DNA of 7,855 bases from JAWLCG01 sp041687295 (GCA_041687295.1 JAWLCG010000239.1:1-7855); one strand, 5' to 3'; counted from the first letter of the stretch, positions 1 to 5,896 are shown. Numbers and translations: made by a program. Notes: generated by a model not told the origin, from the sequence alone.

Positions 1-1739
1 AACAGGCCCAGGCACCGCCGCATGAGTTGCGTATCGCCGCTTGTGGCCAGGGCGATTCCGAACTCCGGCAGCGAGTCGCCCGCGTAGAGGCCTCGCTCGC
101 GCCAGGGGCAGTCGGTGTAGGCGTCCTCGGCGCACATCCGCAGCGTCCGCCAGCCCAGCTGCCACACCGCGTTCAGCAGCGGGTCGGAGCACTCGAACGA
201 GCCGGCCAGGTCCATCGGGTAGATGTTCTGCACCACACCGATACGCTTCAGAGGTACCGGGCCTGAGGCGCCGCTCACGTGCAGCTGCAGGTAGCGGAAG
301 CCGCGGGGGTCGAAGGTTTCCAGCCGCCCAGGACCGCCGGCGGCGACGTGGCGGTCGGCGGCGAAGATCATGTGCCGCTTGAGCAGCATGCATCGGCCCT
401 GCGCGTCGAGGTCCTCGGCGTAGCCGACGTCGATCGTCGTGCCGGCCGGCGCCTCGAAGTCGACGAAGACCCGGCCAAGCACTTCGTGACCCATGTCGAA
501 GACCCAGGCCGTGCCGTGCGGGTCGTCGGCGGTGAGGTTGGCCACGCGGGTCGGTTCGACGGCCTTGGGCGGGCCGAAATGGGTCCAGGCGATGTCGACG
601 GCGGGGTTGTTGGCCGAGCCGTCGCGCGGTTGGCCCCGCCAGCTGGCCGAGAGCGACGGCAGGGCGTCGGGGCTCTTGAGGGGCAGCCTGAGGTCGTGGA
701 CGGCCGGCTCTTCCTCCTCGGAGAACGGCCCAGCCGAGAGCAACGCGTCGGACGAGCCAAGCTCCCGCGTAGCCGAAAGCTCCAGGCCGGCGTCGCGCGG
801 CAGGGCGAGCAGAAAGTCCCAAGGCGCACGGAGCATGTCGTGCTTGACGAAAAACCAGTTCCACCCCTCCTTAAGAGATAGGATTGCGTCCTGGCGGTTG
901 CGCTGGTGCGTGCGGGTCGGCAGCATGCGGAGCTGTCGGCCATTGTTGAGCCAGTACTCGCCCCACCACAGGCCCACGCGGACGCGCTGGGCGCGGGGCG
1001 AGTGGATCCAGGTGGCGGCGAAGCAGCGGCGGGAGGCGCTGCTGCTGGCGCGGCGGACGTCGTCGGGGTAGGGCACGCGGAAGCTGTAGACGTCCTCGGG
1101 CCGTTCGATGGGCCAACTGTGCAGGAGGGCCGTCGGCTCGAGGACGTCCTGCGTAAGGTGGGGGATCGACCGTGGCCGAAGCTCGCCCCAGTGGCCAGGG
1201 TCGGCGGCGAGGGCGGGGGCGTGCCAGGCGGAGAGGTCGGCGTCGGGGGCGTCCCAGCCTGACAGGCCGAGGCGGGCATCGTAGACGTCGATGGTCGGCA
1301 GGGCGAAGCTGAACTTCGGCGCGGTGCGGTCGTACCCGTCGGCGGGCCTGCAGAGCCACGAACCCGGCGTCGCCAGGTCGTGGGTCGTGCCGTCGGCGTC
1401 GAGCACCTGTCCCCAACTGACGAATCCGCCCCGGCTGCGGGGGCCCTGGAAGGTATCCATGCCGTACGACAAGGCGTGAACTGCCAGAACGTTACGTCCG
1501 GGCCGCAGGTGGGCGGCCAGGTCGTAGCTGTCGTACTCGGGCTCGGAGGGGTAGAAGCGGGCCGGGCCGGTGCCGACGGTGACGCCGTTGACCCGCAGGT
1601 GGTAGCGGGAGTCGACGAAGAGGTTGATCCGCCCCTCGCGGGCCGGGCCGGTGAGGTCGAGGTCGCAGCGGAAGTAGGCGTGGACGTGTCGGCCTTCGCC
1701 GCGCGGGTCGGTCCAGATGAACGGTGCCGGGTGGGCCAT
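1..1739 (-). CDS. Alpha-L-rhamnosidase, GH78 family (C-terminus beyond window edge)
   Basis: Hydrolyses terminal alpha-L-rhamnose from glycans or glycosides by the inverting GH78 mechanism. The visible 579 codons run without a stop and without frame breaks at the points I checked. Residues about 20-115 form a beta-sandwich sugar-binding module (FVDSRYHLRVNG at 41-52). Residues about 410-500 match the conserved bacterial rhamnosidase beta-domain (FDMGHEVLGRV from 414). The catalytic alpha/alpha barrel starts near 515 and contains YTDCPWRERGLYAGD at 541-555. Here D543, E548 and D555 have the spacing of D567, E572 and D579 in Bacillus RhaB (from memory), E548 being the general acid. The catalytic base would lie outside the window. 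The start is fixed by AGGAG at 1747-1751, 7 nt upstream. No signal peptide is visible, so I infer a cytoplasmic enzyme. It is the third gene after nagB and nagA, 107 bp behind nagA. Substrate linkage cannot be read from the sequence. Confidence 0.88.
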   Translation of the reverse strand, partial: MAHPAPFIWTDPRGEGRHVHAYFRCDLDLTGPAREGRINLFVDSRYHLRVNGVTVGTGPARFYPSEPEYDSYDLAAHLRPGRNVLAVHALSYGMDTFQGPRSRGGFVSWGQVLDADGTTHDLATPGSWLCRPADGYDRTAPKFSFALPTIDVYDARLGLSGWDAPDADLSAWHAPALAADPGHWGELRPRSIPHLTQDVLEPTALLHSWPIERPEDVYSFRVPYPDDVRRASSSASRRCFAATWIHSPRAQRVRVGLWWGEYWLNNGRQLRMLPTRTHQRNRQDAILSLKEGWNWFFVKHDMLRAPWDFLLALPRDAGLELSATRELGSSDALLSAGPFSEEEEPAVHDLRLPLKSPDALPSLSASWRGQPRDGSANNPAVDIAWTHFGPPKAVEPTRVANLTADDPHGTAWVFDMGHEVLGRVFVDFEAPAGTTIDVGYAEDLDAQGRCMLLKRHMIFAADRHVAAGGPGRLETFDPRGFRYLQLHVSGASGPVPLKRIGVVQNIYPMDLAGSFECSDPLLNAVWQLGWRTLRMCAEDAYTDCPWRERGLYAGDSLPEFGIALATSGDTQLMRRCLGL

Positions 1740-1846
1740 CGGTTCGCTCCTGCGTCGTATCTGTGGGTTTGCGTGTTCACAGACTCTACCGGCCAGGCCG
1801 GCTGTTCGCCAGAGCGCAGACGCATCTTCACGCCGGTGCAGCCTGC

Positions 1847-2770
1847 CTACGAAAGAAGTCCCATCGCGCGGCGGGGGTTGACGGCGGTGAGCTGGCCGAT
1901 AGCGGTATCGCTAAGTCCTATGCTGCGGAGGGTGTCGCCGCAGTCGCCCAGCAGGCGGGCGGAGCCGAGCAGGTGGGAGCGGTCGGGCGCCCAGGCGGCC
2001 AGGTCGTCGCCGACGAGCACGTCGAAGCCGTGCAGCGTGTAACGCCCCGGGCCCAGGCCGGCAGCCTGCATCGCGTCGCTGACGATGACGGCACGATCCA
2101 GGCCGAGGGTGCGCAGGCAGTTGCCCAGGACGAAGGGGGGCAGGTGGACGCCGTCGGCGATCAGAGTGACCCACCGCAGCGAATCCAGGGACAGAACCCT
2201 CTGGAGGATGTTGTCGTGGCGCGGCATCTGGGCCGGGCAGCCGTTGCCGAGGTGGGTGAAGACCGACAGGCCGGCATCGACGGCGGCGTGGAGGGTGTCG
2301 AGGTCGGCGTCGGTATGGCCGGCGGCGACGAGGATGCCCTGGTCGGCGAGCCAGCGGGTGACGGCCTGGCCGGCGTCCTGCTCGGGGGCGAGGGTAAACA
2401 GGGACACCAACCCATCGCCCGCATCGATCAGCCTCCCGGCGGCGGCCAGGTCGGCGGGCCGCACGGCCGGCAGGGGGTGGGCCCCGCGGTAGCCGTCGAC
2501 CGGGCTGATAAAGGGCCCCTCGATGTGCAGGCCGGCGATCATGGCCCGGGCGAGCGGGTCCTGGCGGCGCAGCTCGACGAGGCGGCGGATGCGGGCGACC
2601 ATCGCGTCGAGGTCGGCGGTGATGATCGTGGCCAGGAAGCCCTCTGTGCCGGAGGCCGCGATGGCCTCGCAGCAGCTGTGGAGGCTGTCGGCCGTGAGGG
2701 CGTCCCCATTAAAGCTGACGCCGGCGGCGCCGTTTACCTGCAGGTCGAAGCACTCGGCCAAGCGGGCCAT
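1847..2770 (-). CDS. nagA: N-acetylglucosamine-6-phosphate deacetylase, short barrel-only form
   Basis: Removes acetate from GlcNAc-6-P to give GlcN-6-P for NagB. At 307 aa it is about 75 residues shorter than E. coli NagA. Family signatures appear in order: FDLQVNG at 8-14, LHIEGPF at 81-87, GYRGAH at 93-98, AGHTDAD at 150-156, THLGNG at 172-177, ADGVH at 205-209, VSDAMQAAG at 230-238, NPRRAMG at 298-304. By alignment to E. coli NagA from memory, Q11, N13, E84, H98, H152, H173, H209 and catalytic D232 correspond to Q59, N61, E131, H143, H195, H216, H251 and D273, so the active site looks complete. Missing are the usual 50 or so N-terminal residues and the strands after the final ARAIGV-like motif, which together build the small beta-domain. 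The start is convincing because of a 9-nt Shine-Dalgarno match 4 nt upstream. It lies 55 bp behind nagB and is probably cotranscribed. Confidence 0.9.
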   Translation of the reverse strand: MARLAECFDLQVNGAAGVSFNGDALTADSLHSCCEAIAASGTEGFLATIITADLDAMVARIRRLVELRRQDPLARAMIAGLHIEGPFISPVDGYRGAHPLPAVRPADLAAAGRLIDAGDGLVSLFTLAPEQDAGQAVTRWLADQGILVAAGHTDADLDTLHAAVDAGLSVFTHLGNGCPAQMPRHDNILQRVLSLDSLRWVTLIADGVHLPPFVLGNCLRTLGLDRAVIVSDAMQAAGLGPGRYTLHGFDVLVGDDLAAWAPDRSHLLGSARLLGDCGDTLRSIGLSDTAIGQLTAVNPRRAMGLLS

Positions 2771-2774
2771 ACTG

Positions 2775-2783
2775 CACCTCCTT
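2775..2783 (-). promoter_or_regulatory. Strong ribosome binding site of nagA
   Basis: The minus strand reads AAGGAGGTG, nine bases complementary to the 16S rRNA 3' end, with core AGGAGG at 2777-2782 six bases before the ATG. It decides the start of the unusually short nagA: the frame stays open upstream but offers no ATG or GTG with such a site in the 55-bp gap. Confidence 0.85.
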
Positions 2784-2825
2784 CGCCCGGGGCCGGGAAG
2801 GGCCCGGGGTTGGCCGGGGTAAGAC

Positions 2826-3575
2826 TTACGCGTCGCGCCGGCTCAGCAGGCCGGCCGAGTCGCGATCGAGCATCAGGGCGGTCGCGGGGTGTTGCTGCAG
2901 GATCGAGGCCGGCACGTCGGGCGTGATTGGGCCCTCGACGGCGCCGCGGACGGCGCTGGCCTTGCGAGCGTCGGGCACGGTGCAGACGATGGCCCGCGAG
3001 GCGAGGATCTGCCGGATCGACATCGAGATGGCGTGGGTCGGCACGTCGGCGAGTGTGGCAAACCAGCCTTCGCCGACCTGCTGGCGGCGGCACGCCTCGT
3101 CGAGCGTGACGACGAGGTAGGGGGCGGTGGTCTCGAAGTCGGCCGGCGGGTCGTTGAAGGCGAGGTGGCCGTTCTCGCCGATGCCGATGAAGGCGACGTC
3201 GATCGGGGTTTGCGCGATCAGCCGGCCGAGGCGGTTGCACTCGGCCTGCGGGTCGGTCTCGGCGTTGACGTAGTGGAACGCCCGCAGCGGCAGGGGCAGG
3301 CGGCTGATGAACCGCTGCCACAGGTAGAGCCGAAACGACGCGGGGTGGGTGATCGGCAGGCCGACGTACTCGTCGAGGTGGTAGGCGGTCACCTTTGACC
3401 AGTCGATGTCTGCGCTGGTGCTTAACTCCGAGAGCATCTCGAACTGGCTGGCGCCGGTAGCGACGATAATGCTGGCCTGCCCACGTTCGGCGAGGGCCTG
3501 GCGGATGAGGTCGGCCCCGCGCCGGGCGGCCTGCTGGCCGAGCGTCTGCTTGTCGTCGAATACGGCAATGTCCAC
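2826..3575 (-). CDS. nagB: Glucosamine-6-phosphate deaminase/isomerase
   Basis: Converts GlcN-6-P to fructose-6-P and ammonia, joining amino-sugar catabolism to glycolysis. With the GTG start at 3573-3575 the protein is 249 aa, close to the 240-266 aa usual for the family. Signatures: ATGASQ phosphate-binding loop at 39-44; YHLDEYVGLP at 65-74 with D68 as the likely proton-transfer base (E. coli D72); FIGIGENGHLAFNDP at 129-143 with H137 equivalent to E. coli H143; AVEGPITPDVPASILQQHP at 212-230. E. coli D141 and E148 of the relay are N135 and D142 here. N at the first position is also seen in Bacillus-type NagB. The frame is open for 115 further codons upstream, but that part has no family similarity and crosses intergenic repeats, and AAGGAG sits 6 nt before the GTG. 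First gene of the nagB-nagA-GH78 series. A 6-phosphogluconolactonase-like relative is possible but less likely next to nagA. Confidence 0.92.
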   Translation of the reverse strand: MDIAVFDDKQTLGQQAARRGADLIRQALAERGQASIIVATGASQFEMLSELSTSADIDWSKVTAYHLDEYVGLPITHPASFRLYLWQRFISRLPLPLRAFHYVNAETDPQAECNRLGRLIAQTPIDVAFIGIGENGHLAFNDPPADFETTAPYLVVTLDEACRRQQVGEGWFATLADVPTHAISMSIRQILASRAIVCTVPDARKASAVRGAVEGPITPDVPASILQQHPATALMLDRDSAGLLSRRDA

Positions 3576-3581
3576 GGGCGG

Positions 3582-3587
3582 CTCCTT
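3582..3587 (-). promoter_or_regulatory. Ribosome binding site selecting the GTG start of nagB
   Basis: AAGGAG on the minus strand, 6 nt before the GTG at 3575. With the position where NagB similarity begins, it argues against the much longer in-frame reading that starts at 3920. Confidence 0.8.
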
Positions 3588-3603
3588 GCAACTGTCCCGA
3601 ATA

Positions 3604-3619
3604 GCGGGCCCGGGCCCGC
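3604..3619 (-). repeat. Perfect 16-bp GC palindrome in the nagB leader
   Basis: GCGGGCCCGGGCCCGC reads the same on both strands. It lies between the proposed nagB promoter and its ribosome binding site, so the transcript could form a 6-bp stem with a CCGG loop in the 5' untranslated region. No function can be assigned. It could affect leader folding or bind a dimeric protein. Confidence 0.5.
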
Positions 3620-3645
3620 ACTGCGCGGGGCCGGTCAGTGAGGGC

Positions 3646-3674
3646 AGTATGACAGGTCCTGGTCGGCAATTCAA
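3646..3674 (-). promoter_or_regulatory. Candidate sigma70-type promoter of nagB-nagA-GH78
   Basis: On the minus strand a -35 box TTGAAT (3674-3669) and a -10 box CATACT (3651-3646) are separated by exactly 17 bp, each matching the consensus at four of six positions. Transcription would start near 3639, giving a leader of about 65 nt. A partly symmetric 14-mer at 3667-3680 (CAAT and ATTG ends, 10 of 14 positions palindromic) overlaps the -35 box and could be an operator. That part is a guess. Confidence 0.45.
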
Positions 3675-3750
3675 GTATTGAACATCTGCGGTGGGGCTTT
3701 CTGCGGTAGCTCGGGCGTGTCCTGCCCGGCGGTTGGGCCTTCTAGCCAAA

Positions 3751-3775
3751 GCGGCGTCGTTGCCGCCGCAGTCCA
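3751..3775 (-). repeat. Intergenic stem-loop repeat C, copy 1
   Basis: Read on the minus strand this 25-mer matches the plus-strand sequence at 5828-5852 at 24 of 25 positions. Its core is a 6-bp stem GCGGCG/CGCCGC with loop GCAACGA. Weaker similarity continues on both sides for roughly 15 bp. It lies upstream of the nagB promoter. Confidence 0.75.
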
Positions 3776-3843
3776 TACGGGGGTTGTGCCCGGGGCCGAT
3801 GATCGGGCGCCGGAGGATTTCATTGTCTGGCGCCATCGGAAGA

Positions 3844-3877
3844 CCCCGGGCAAGCCCGGGGCTATATACTGATATAG
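3844..3877. repeat. Two adjacent inverted repeats upstream of nagB
   Basis: Positions 3844-3861 form a perfect GC-rich dyad (CCCCGGGC, AA, GCCCGGGG). Immediately beside it, 3862-3877 is an AT-rich dyad (CTATAT, ACTG, ATATAG), out of place in this GC-rich DNA. The AT dyad contains -10-like hexamers on both strands, but I found no acceptable -35 box at 16-18 bp on either strand. It could be an operator, a protein-binding site or part of an intergenic repeat. Confidence 0.5.
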
Positions 3878-3896
3878 TAAGGAGCTCTGTGCGTTC

Positions 3897-3974
3897 TTCT
3901 CTGTGTCCTCTGTGGCCCATCTTGGGTGTTTCGTGTTCGCTGCCGGGCCTCGCTGCGCTAGACCTGGCCTACGG
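3897..3974 (-). repeat. Composite repeat A+B, copy 1, behind the nitroreductase gene
   Basis: Read on the minus strand, i.e. downstream of the nitroreductase stop, part A (3971-3941) is a palindrome starting TAGGCCAGGT and ending GGCCCGGCA. It is followed by part B (3940-3897) containing GATGGGCCACAGAGGACAC. The same A-B order with high identity occurs at 5484-5547. One A stem position has an A-C mismatch here. A short doubled motif (CCGTGGGCCAGG, CCGTAGGCCAGG) precedes part A. It could serve as a transcription end or RNA 3'-end structure, though no T-tract follows. Confidence 0.75.
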
Positions 3975-3987
3975 CCTGGCCCACGGG

Positions 3988-4488
3988 TTACCACTTGTCG
4001 TTGTGGATGCGAGCGGGGTCGAAGCGGTCGGGGGTGGCGATCTGCTCGGCCGGGTGGCCCAGGGCGACGATGCAGAAGGGCACGATGTGCTCGGGCACGC
4101 CGAGCAGTTTTCGGGCGCCGGCGACGCGGGCGTCCTCAGGGTAGACGCCGAGCCACACCGAGCCGAGGCCGCGGTCGGTGGCCTCCAGCAGCAGCGTCTG
4201 GGTGGCCGAGGCGCAGTCCTGGGGCCAGTAGCCGGGGAACTTTTCGATCGTCGGGTCCGCGCAGACGCAGATGGCGGCCGGCGCCTGGCGGAGCATGCCC
4301 GAGTAGGGGTGGAACTCGGGGACGGCGTCGAGCGTGGCGCGGTCGCGCATGACGATGAAGTGCCAGGGCCGCTGGTTGCCGGCGGAGGGGGCGTACATGG
4401 CCGCGGTGAGCAGGGCCTGGATATCGGCGTCGCTGACGGGCTGGTCGGTGTACTTGCGGATGCTTCGGCGGCGGAAGATGGTGTCCAT
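3988..4488 (-). CDS. Nitroreductase family FMN-dependent oxidoreductase
   Basis: A 166-aa flavoprotein of the small nitroreductase group, expected to reduce a nitro compound, quinone or flavin using NAD(P)H in the cytoplasm. The true substrate cannot be told from sequence. Visible signatures: RRRSIRKY at 6-13 (FMN phosphate contact), APSAGNQRPWHFIV at 33-46, a central segment DCASATQTLLLEATDRGLGSVWLG at 91-114 split across the dimer-forming helix and the FMN-contacting turn, and VALGHPAE at 141-148. Length is normal for the family. The frame stays open far upstream as an antisense reading of the neighbouring gene, but AAAGGAG at 4494-4500, 5 nt before ATG 4488, and the position of the RRSIRKY motif fix this start. 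It diverges from the TS-like gene and ends 412 bp before nagB on the same strand. A separate transcription unit from nagB is likely, with repeat A+B directly behind its TAA. Confidence 0.9.
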   Translation of the reverse strand: MDTIFRRRSIRKYTDQPVSDADIQALLTAAMYAPSAGNQRPWHFIVMRDRATLDAVPEFHPYSGMLRQAPAAICVCADPTIEKFPGYWPQDCASATQTLLLEATDRGLGSVWLGVYPEDARVAGARKLLGVPEHIVPFCIVALGHPAEQIATPDRFDPARIHNDKW

Positions 4489-4493
4489 GGGCT

Positions 4494-4500
4494 CTCCTTT
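4494..4500 (-). promoter_or_regulatory. Ribosome binding site of the nitroreductase gene
   Basis: AAAGGAG on the minus strand, 5 nt before the ATG at 4488. It separates the true start from a 383-codon antisense extension in the same frame. Confidence 0.8.
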
Positions 4501-4525
4501 GGCTGAGTGTCTCGTGGTTGGATGC

Positions 4526-4531
4526 ATTATG
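4526..4531 (-). promoter_or_regulatory. Candidate -10 box for the nitroreductase gene
   Basis: CATAAT on the minus strand matches TATAAT at five of six positions, in otherwise GC-rich DNA 38 bp before the start codon. The -35 region is poor; the best I see is TGGCCC with an 18-bp spacer. A start near 4519 would give a leader of about 30 nt. Confidence 0.35.
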
Positions 4532-4557
4532 GCCGATGGCGACCTGCGGGGCCAGCG

Positions 4558-4586
4558 TTGTCGCCGGGGTGGCGGGCGGCTATACT
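4558..4586 (+). promoter_or_regulatory. Candidate sigma70-type promoter of the TS-like gene
   Basis: TTGTCG at 4558-4563 and TATACT at 4581-4586 are separated by exactly 17 bp. The -10 box matches five of six consensus positions and the -35 box three. Transcription would start near 4593, about 46 nt before the ATG at 4639. It points away from the nitroreductase promoter candidate, so the two genes would be transcribed divergently. Confidence 0.55.
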
Positions 4587-4638
4587 GCGGGCCCGTGCCG
4601 CCGGTCGGCCGGCCAACCCCAAGCGACAGAGGCCAACC

Positions 4639-5463
4639 ATGAAATCGATCCACATCGTCGAGCGGACGCTGCCGATGGCCTGGGAGCGGGCCGTCATCGC
4701 CTGCTGGGAGCAGGGCGAGCCGTTCCCCACCGAGTACGACAAACCCGGCGACCCGCCCAGCCGCGACGTGACGGCCATGATCCACATCACCGAGCCGTTC
4801 GCCGAGCCGCGGATCCACCGCGCGTTCCCCGGCGGCCTGGACGACCTCGAGAAGTACCGCGCCGAGGTGCTCTACGGCGTGCACGACCACTGGGTAGACC
4901 CCACCGTCGGCAAGTGGGAGTACACCTACCATCAGCGCCTCCGCGCGTACGAGGTGCCCGCCAAGGGCCTGTTCGACCAGGTGGCCGGTGCGATGGACAA
5001 GCTCCGCCAGGCCCCGCACACGCGGCGGGCACAGGCCGTCACCTGGCAGGTGTGGAACGACATGAACATCGACGACCCCGCCTGCCTGCAGCGGCTGTGG
5101 TTCCGCATCTCCGCCGGTCGGCTGCACATGAACTGCCACATCCGCTCCAACGACGCCTTCAAGGCCTCGTTCATGAACATTTTTGCCTTCACCGAGCTGC
5201 AGAAGGAAATGGCCGCCGAGCTGGGCGTCGAGCCGGGCGAGTACATCCACCTGGCCGACTCGTTCCACATCTACGGCAGCTACTTCGACGAGTTCAAGGG
5301 CTTTCTGGACATGGTCAACGCCCGCGGCGAGGCTGACCGCGTCTTCACCACCGACTACGCCCGCGACTTCTTCGTCGATGGCTGCGACACCCTGCTGGCC
5401 GAGCCCGACATGCCCGAAGACAAAAAAGCCCGCGTCCGCCACCGCCGCCAGCAGCTCGCGTAG
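4639..5463 (+). CDS. Thymidylate synthase/pyrimidine hydroxymethylase family protein, divergent
   Basis: A 274-aa member of the thymidylate synthase fold, which methylates or hydroxymethylates pyrimidine nucleotides using methylene-tetrahydrofolate. Compared with E. coli ThyA from memory, the stretch 97-212 aligns without gaps at a constant offset of +3: R129-R130 (ThyA R126-R127), C149 (nucleophile C146), R169-S170 and D172 (R166-S167, D169), N180 (N177), H210 and Y212 (H207, Y209). R42 and E76 probably match R21 and E58. N180 is the TS state; dCMP hydroxymethylases have Asp there. Differences: about 15 residues are missing between E76 and Y97, where ThyA has W80 and W83; the conserved His after the nucleophile is Leu (L150); and the basic C-terminus RVRHRRQQLA lacks the APVAV-type tail that closes the active site. 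The ATG at 4639 follows AGAGG by 6 nt. The TAG stop is the first triplet of repeat A. It may be a true TS of a divergent subfamily or act on another pyrimidine. Family confident, exact reaction not. Confidence 0.85.
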   Translation: MKSIHIVERTLPMAWERAVIACWEQGEPFPTEYDKPGDPPSRDVTAMIHITEPFAEPRIHRAFPGGLDDLEKYRAEVLYGVHDHWVDPTVGKWEYTYHQRLRAYEVPAKGLFDQVAGAMDKLRQAPHTRRAQAVTWQVWNDMNIDDPACLQRLWFRISAGRLHMNCHIRSNDAFKASFMNIFAFTELQKEMAAELGVEPGEYIHLADSFHIYGSYFDEFKGFLDMVNARGEADRVFTTDYARDFFVDGCDTLLAEPDMPEDKKARVRHRRQQLA

Positions 5464-5547
5464 GCCGGGTCGAGCGCAGCCCGTAGGCCGGGTCGAGCGC
5501 AGCGAGGCCCGGCAGCGAACACGGAAAACCGAAGATGGGCCACAGAG
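5461..5547 (+). repeat. Composite repeat A+B, copy 2, starting on the TS-like stop codon
   Basis: The first 20 bases of part A occur twice, at 5461-5480 and 5484-5503. The second occurrence continues as a full palindrome to 5514, with stem GCCGGGTC at 5487-5494 pairing with GGCCCGGC at 5506-5513 (one G-U pair, 11-nt loop). Part B follows to 5547 (GATGGGCCACAGAG at 5534-5547). The order and most bases match the minus-strand copy at 3971-3897. The TS-like gene's TAG is the first triplet of the first unit. In RNA the hairpin would lie directly after the stop codon. Confidence 0.8.
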
Positions 5548-5555
5548 CACCCAGC

Positions 5556-5570
5556 GCGGGCTTCGCCCGC
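5556..5570 (+). repeat. Short GC stem-loop
   Basis: GCGGGC, loop TTC, GCCCGC gives a 6-bp perfect stem about 90 bp downstream of the TS-like stop codon. No T-tract follows, so it is not a classic Rho-independent terminator, though it may add to 3'-end structure. Confidence 0.45.
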
Positions 5571-5604
5571 AACCCAACGTGAATCCGTACCGTGGCCCCG
5601 CGGT

Positions 5605-5794
5605 CCAGAGGAAACAGTGCGGGGGCTCTGCCCCCACACCCCCGGGATTTATCGCTTTGGGCCTCTGGCATGGGATGGGCTCACGCCCCTGCCTGCCGGC
5701 CGGGCCCGAGGACGGGCGTCTCAGAGCCTCTGCCGGTGGGCGAGAATGCGATAAATCCCGGGGTCCGGGGCAGAGCCCCGGGCCGTTTCTCTGG
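5605..5794. repeat. 190-bp element with about 50-bp imperfect terminal inverted repeats
   Basis: The left arm 5605-5655 and the reverse complement of the right arm 5748-5794 match at about 41 of 51 aligned positions. They share CCAGA and GAAAC at the outer edge, GGGGCTCTGCCCC in the middle and the 16 bases CCCCGGGATTTATCGC at the inner edge. The 92-bp interior (5656-5747) has no convincing ORF. The mid-arm block is itself a hairpin. Two explanations fit: a MITE-like non-autonomous element, or two copies of one dispersed palindrome in head-to-head orientation. I see no clear target-site duplication. Confidence 0.7.
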
Positions 5795-5827
5795 TGGCGG
5801 TGCAGGCCCCCGGCCCCGGCACCCTAC

Positions 5828-5852
5828 GGAGTGCGGCGGCAACGACGCCGCT
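5828..5852 (+). repeat. Intergenic stem-loop repeat C, copy 2
   Basis: 24 of 25 bases agree with the minus-strand copy at 3775-3751; the single difference is the fourth base. The GCGGCG/CGCCGC stem and GCAACGA loop are identical. This copy lies between the inverted-repeat element and the dehydrogenase leader. Confidence 0.75.
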
Positions 5853-5896
5853 GTGGCTGGCCCGCCAAGGCCCTGGGCCCATAGGTCCTACCGCTG

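Noticed and set aside
368..1831. A 487-codon minus-strand frame across the rhamnosidase.
   Set aside because: Its translation is Ser/Thr/Pro/Arg-rich without motifs; a different frame gives the GH78 protein with catalytic residues.
1724..2926. A 400-codon plus-strand frame opposite nagA.
   Set aside because: Glycine/valine-rich antisense shadow; the minus strand encodes NagA with all family motifs.
3576..3920. A 115-codon N-terminal extension of NagB in the same open frame.
   Set aside because: NagB similarity begins exactly at the GTG at 3575, which has AAGGAG in front; the extension would translate intergenic repeats B and C and the candidate promoter.
4489..5637. A long minus-strand open frame joined to the nitroreductase, antisense to the TS-like gene.
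   Set aside because: It is a GC-rich mirror of a well-supported plus-strand gene, shows no motifs, and the nitroreductase has its own ribosome binding site and start at 4488.
5605..5794. Rho-independent terminator pair for the TS-like gene.
   Set aside because: Hairpins are strong but no T-run follows on either strand, and the paired arms are too long and alike; a repeat element fits better.
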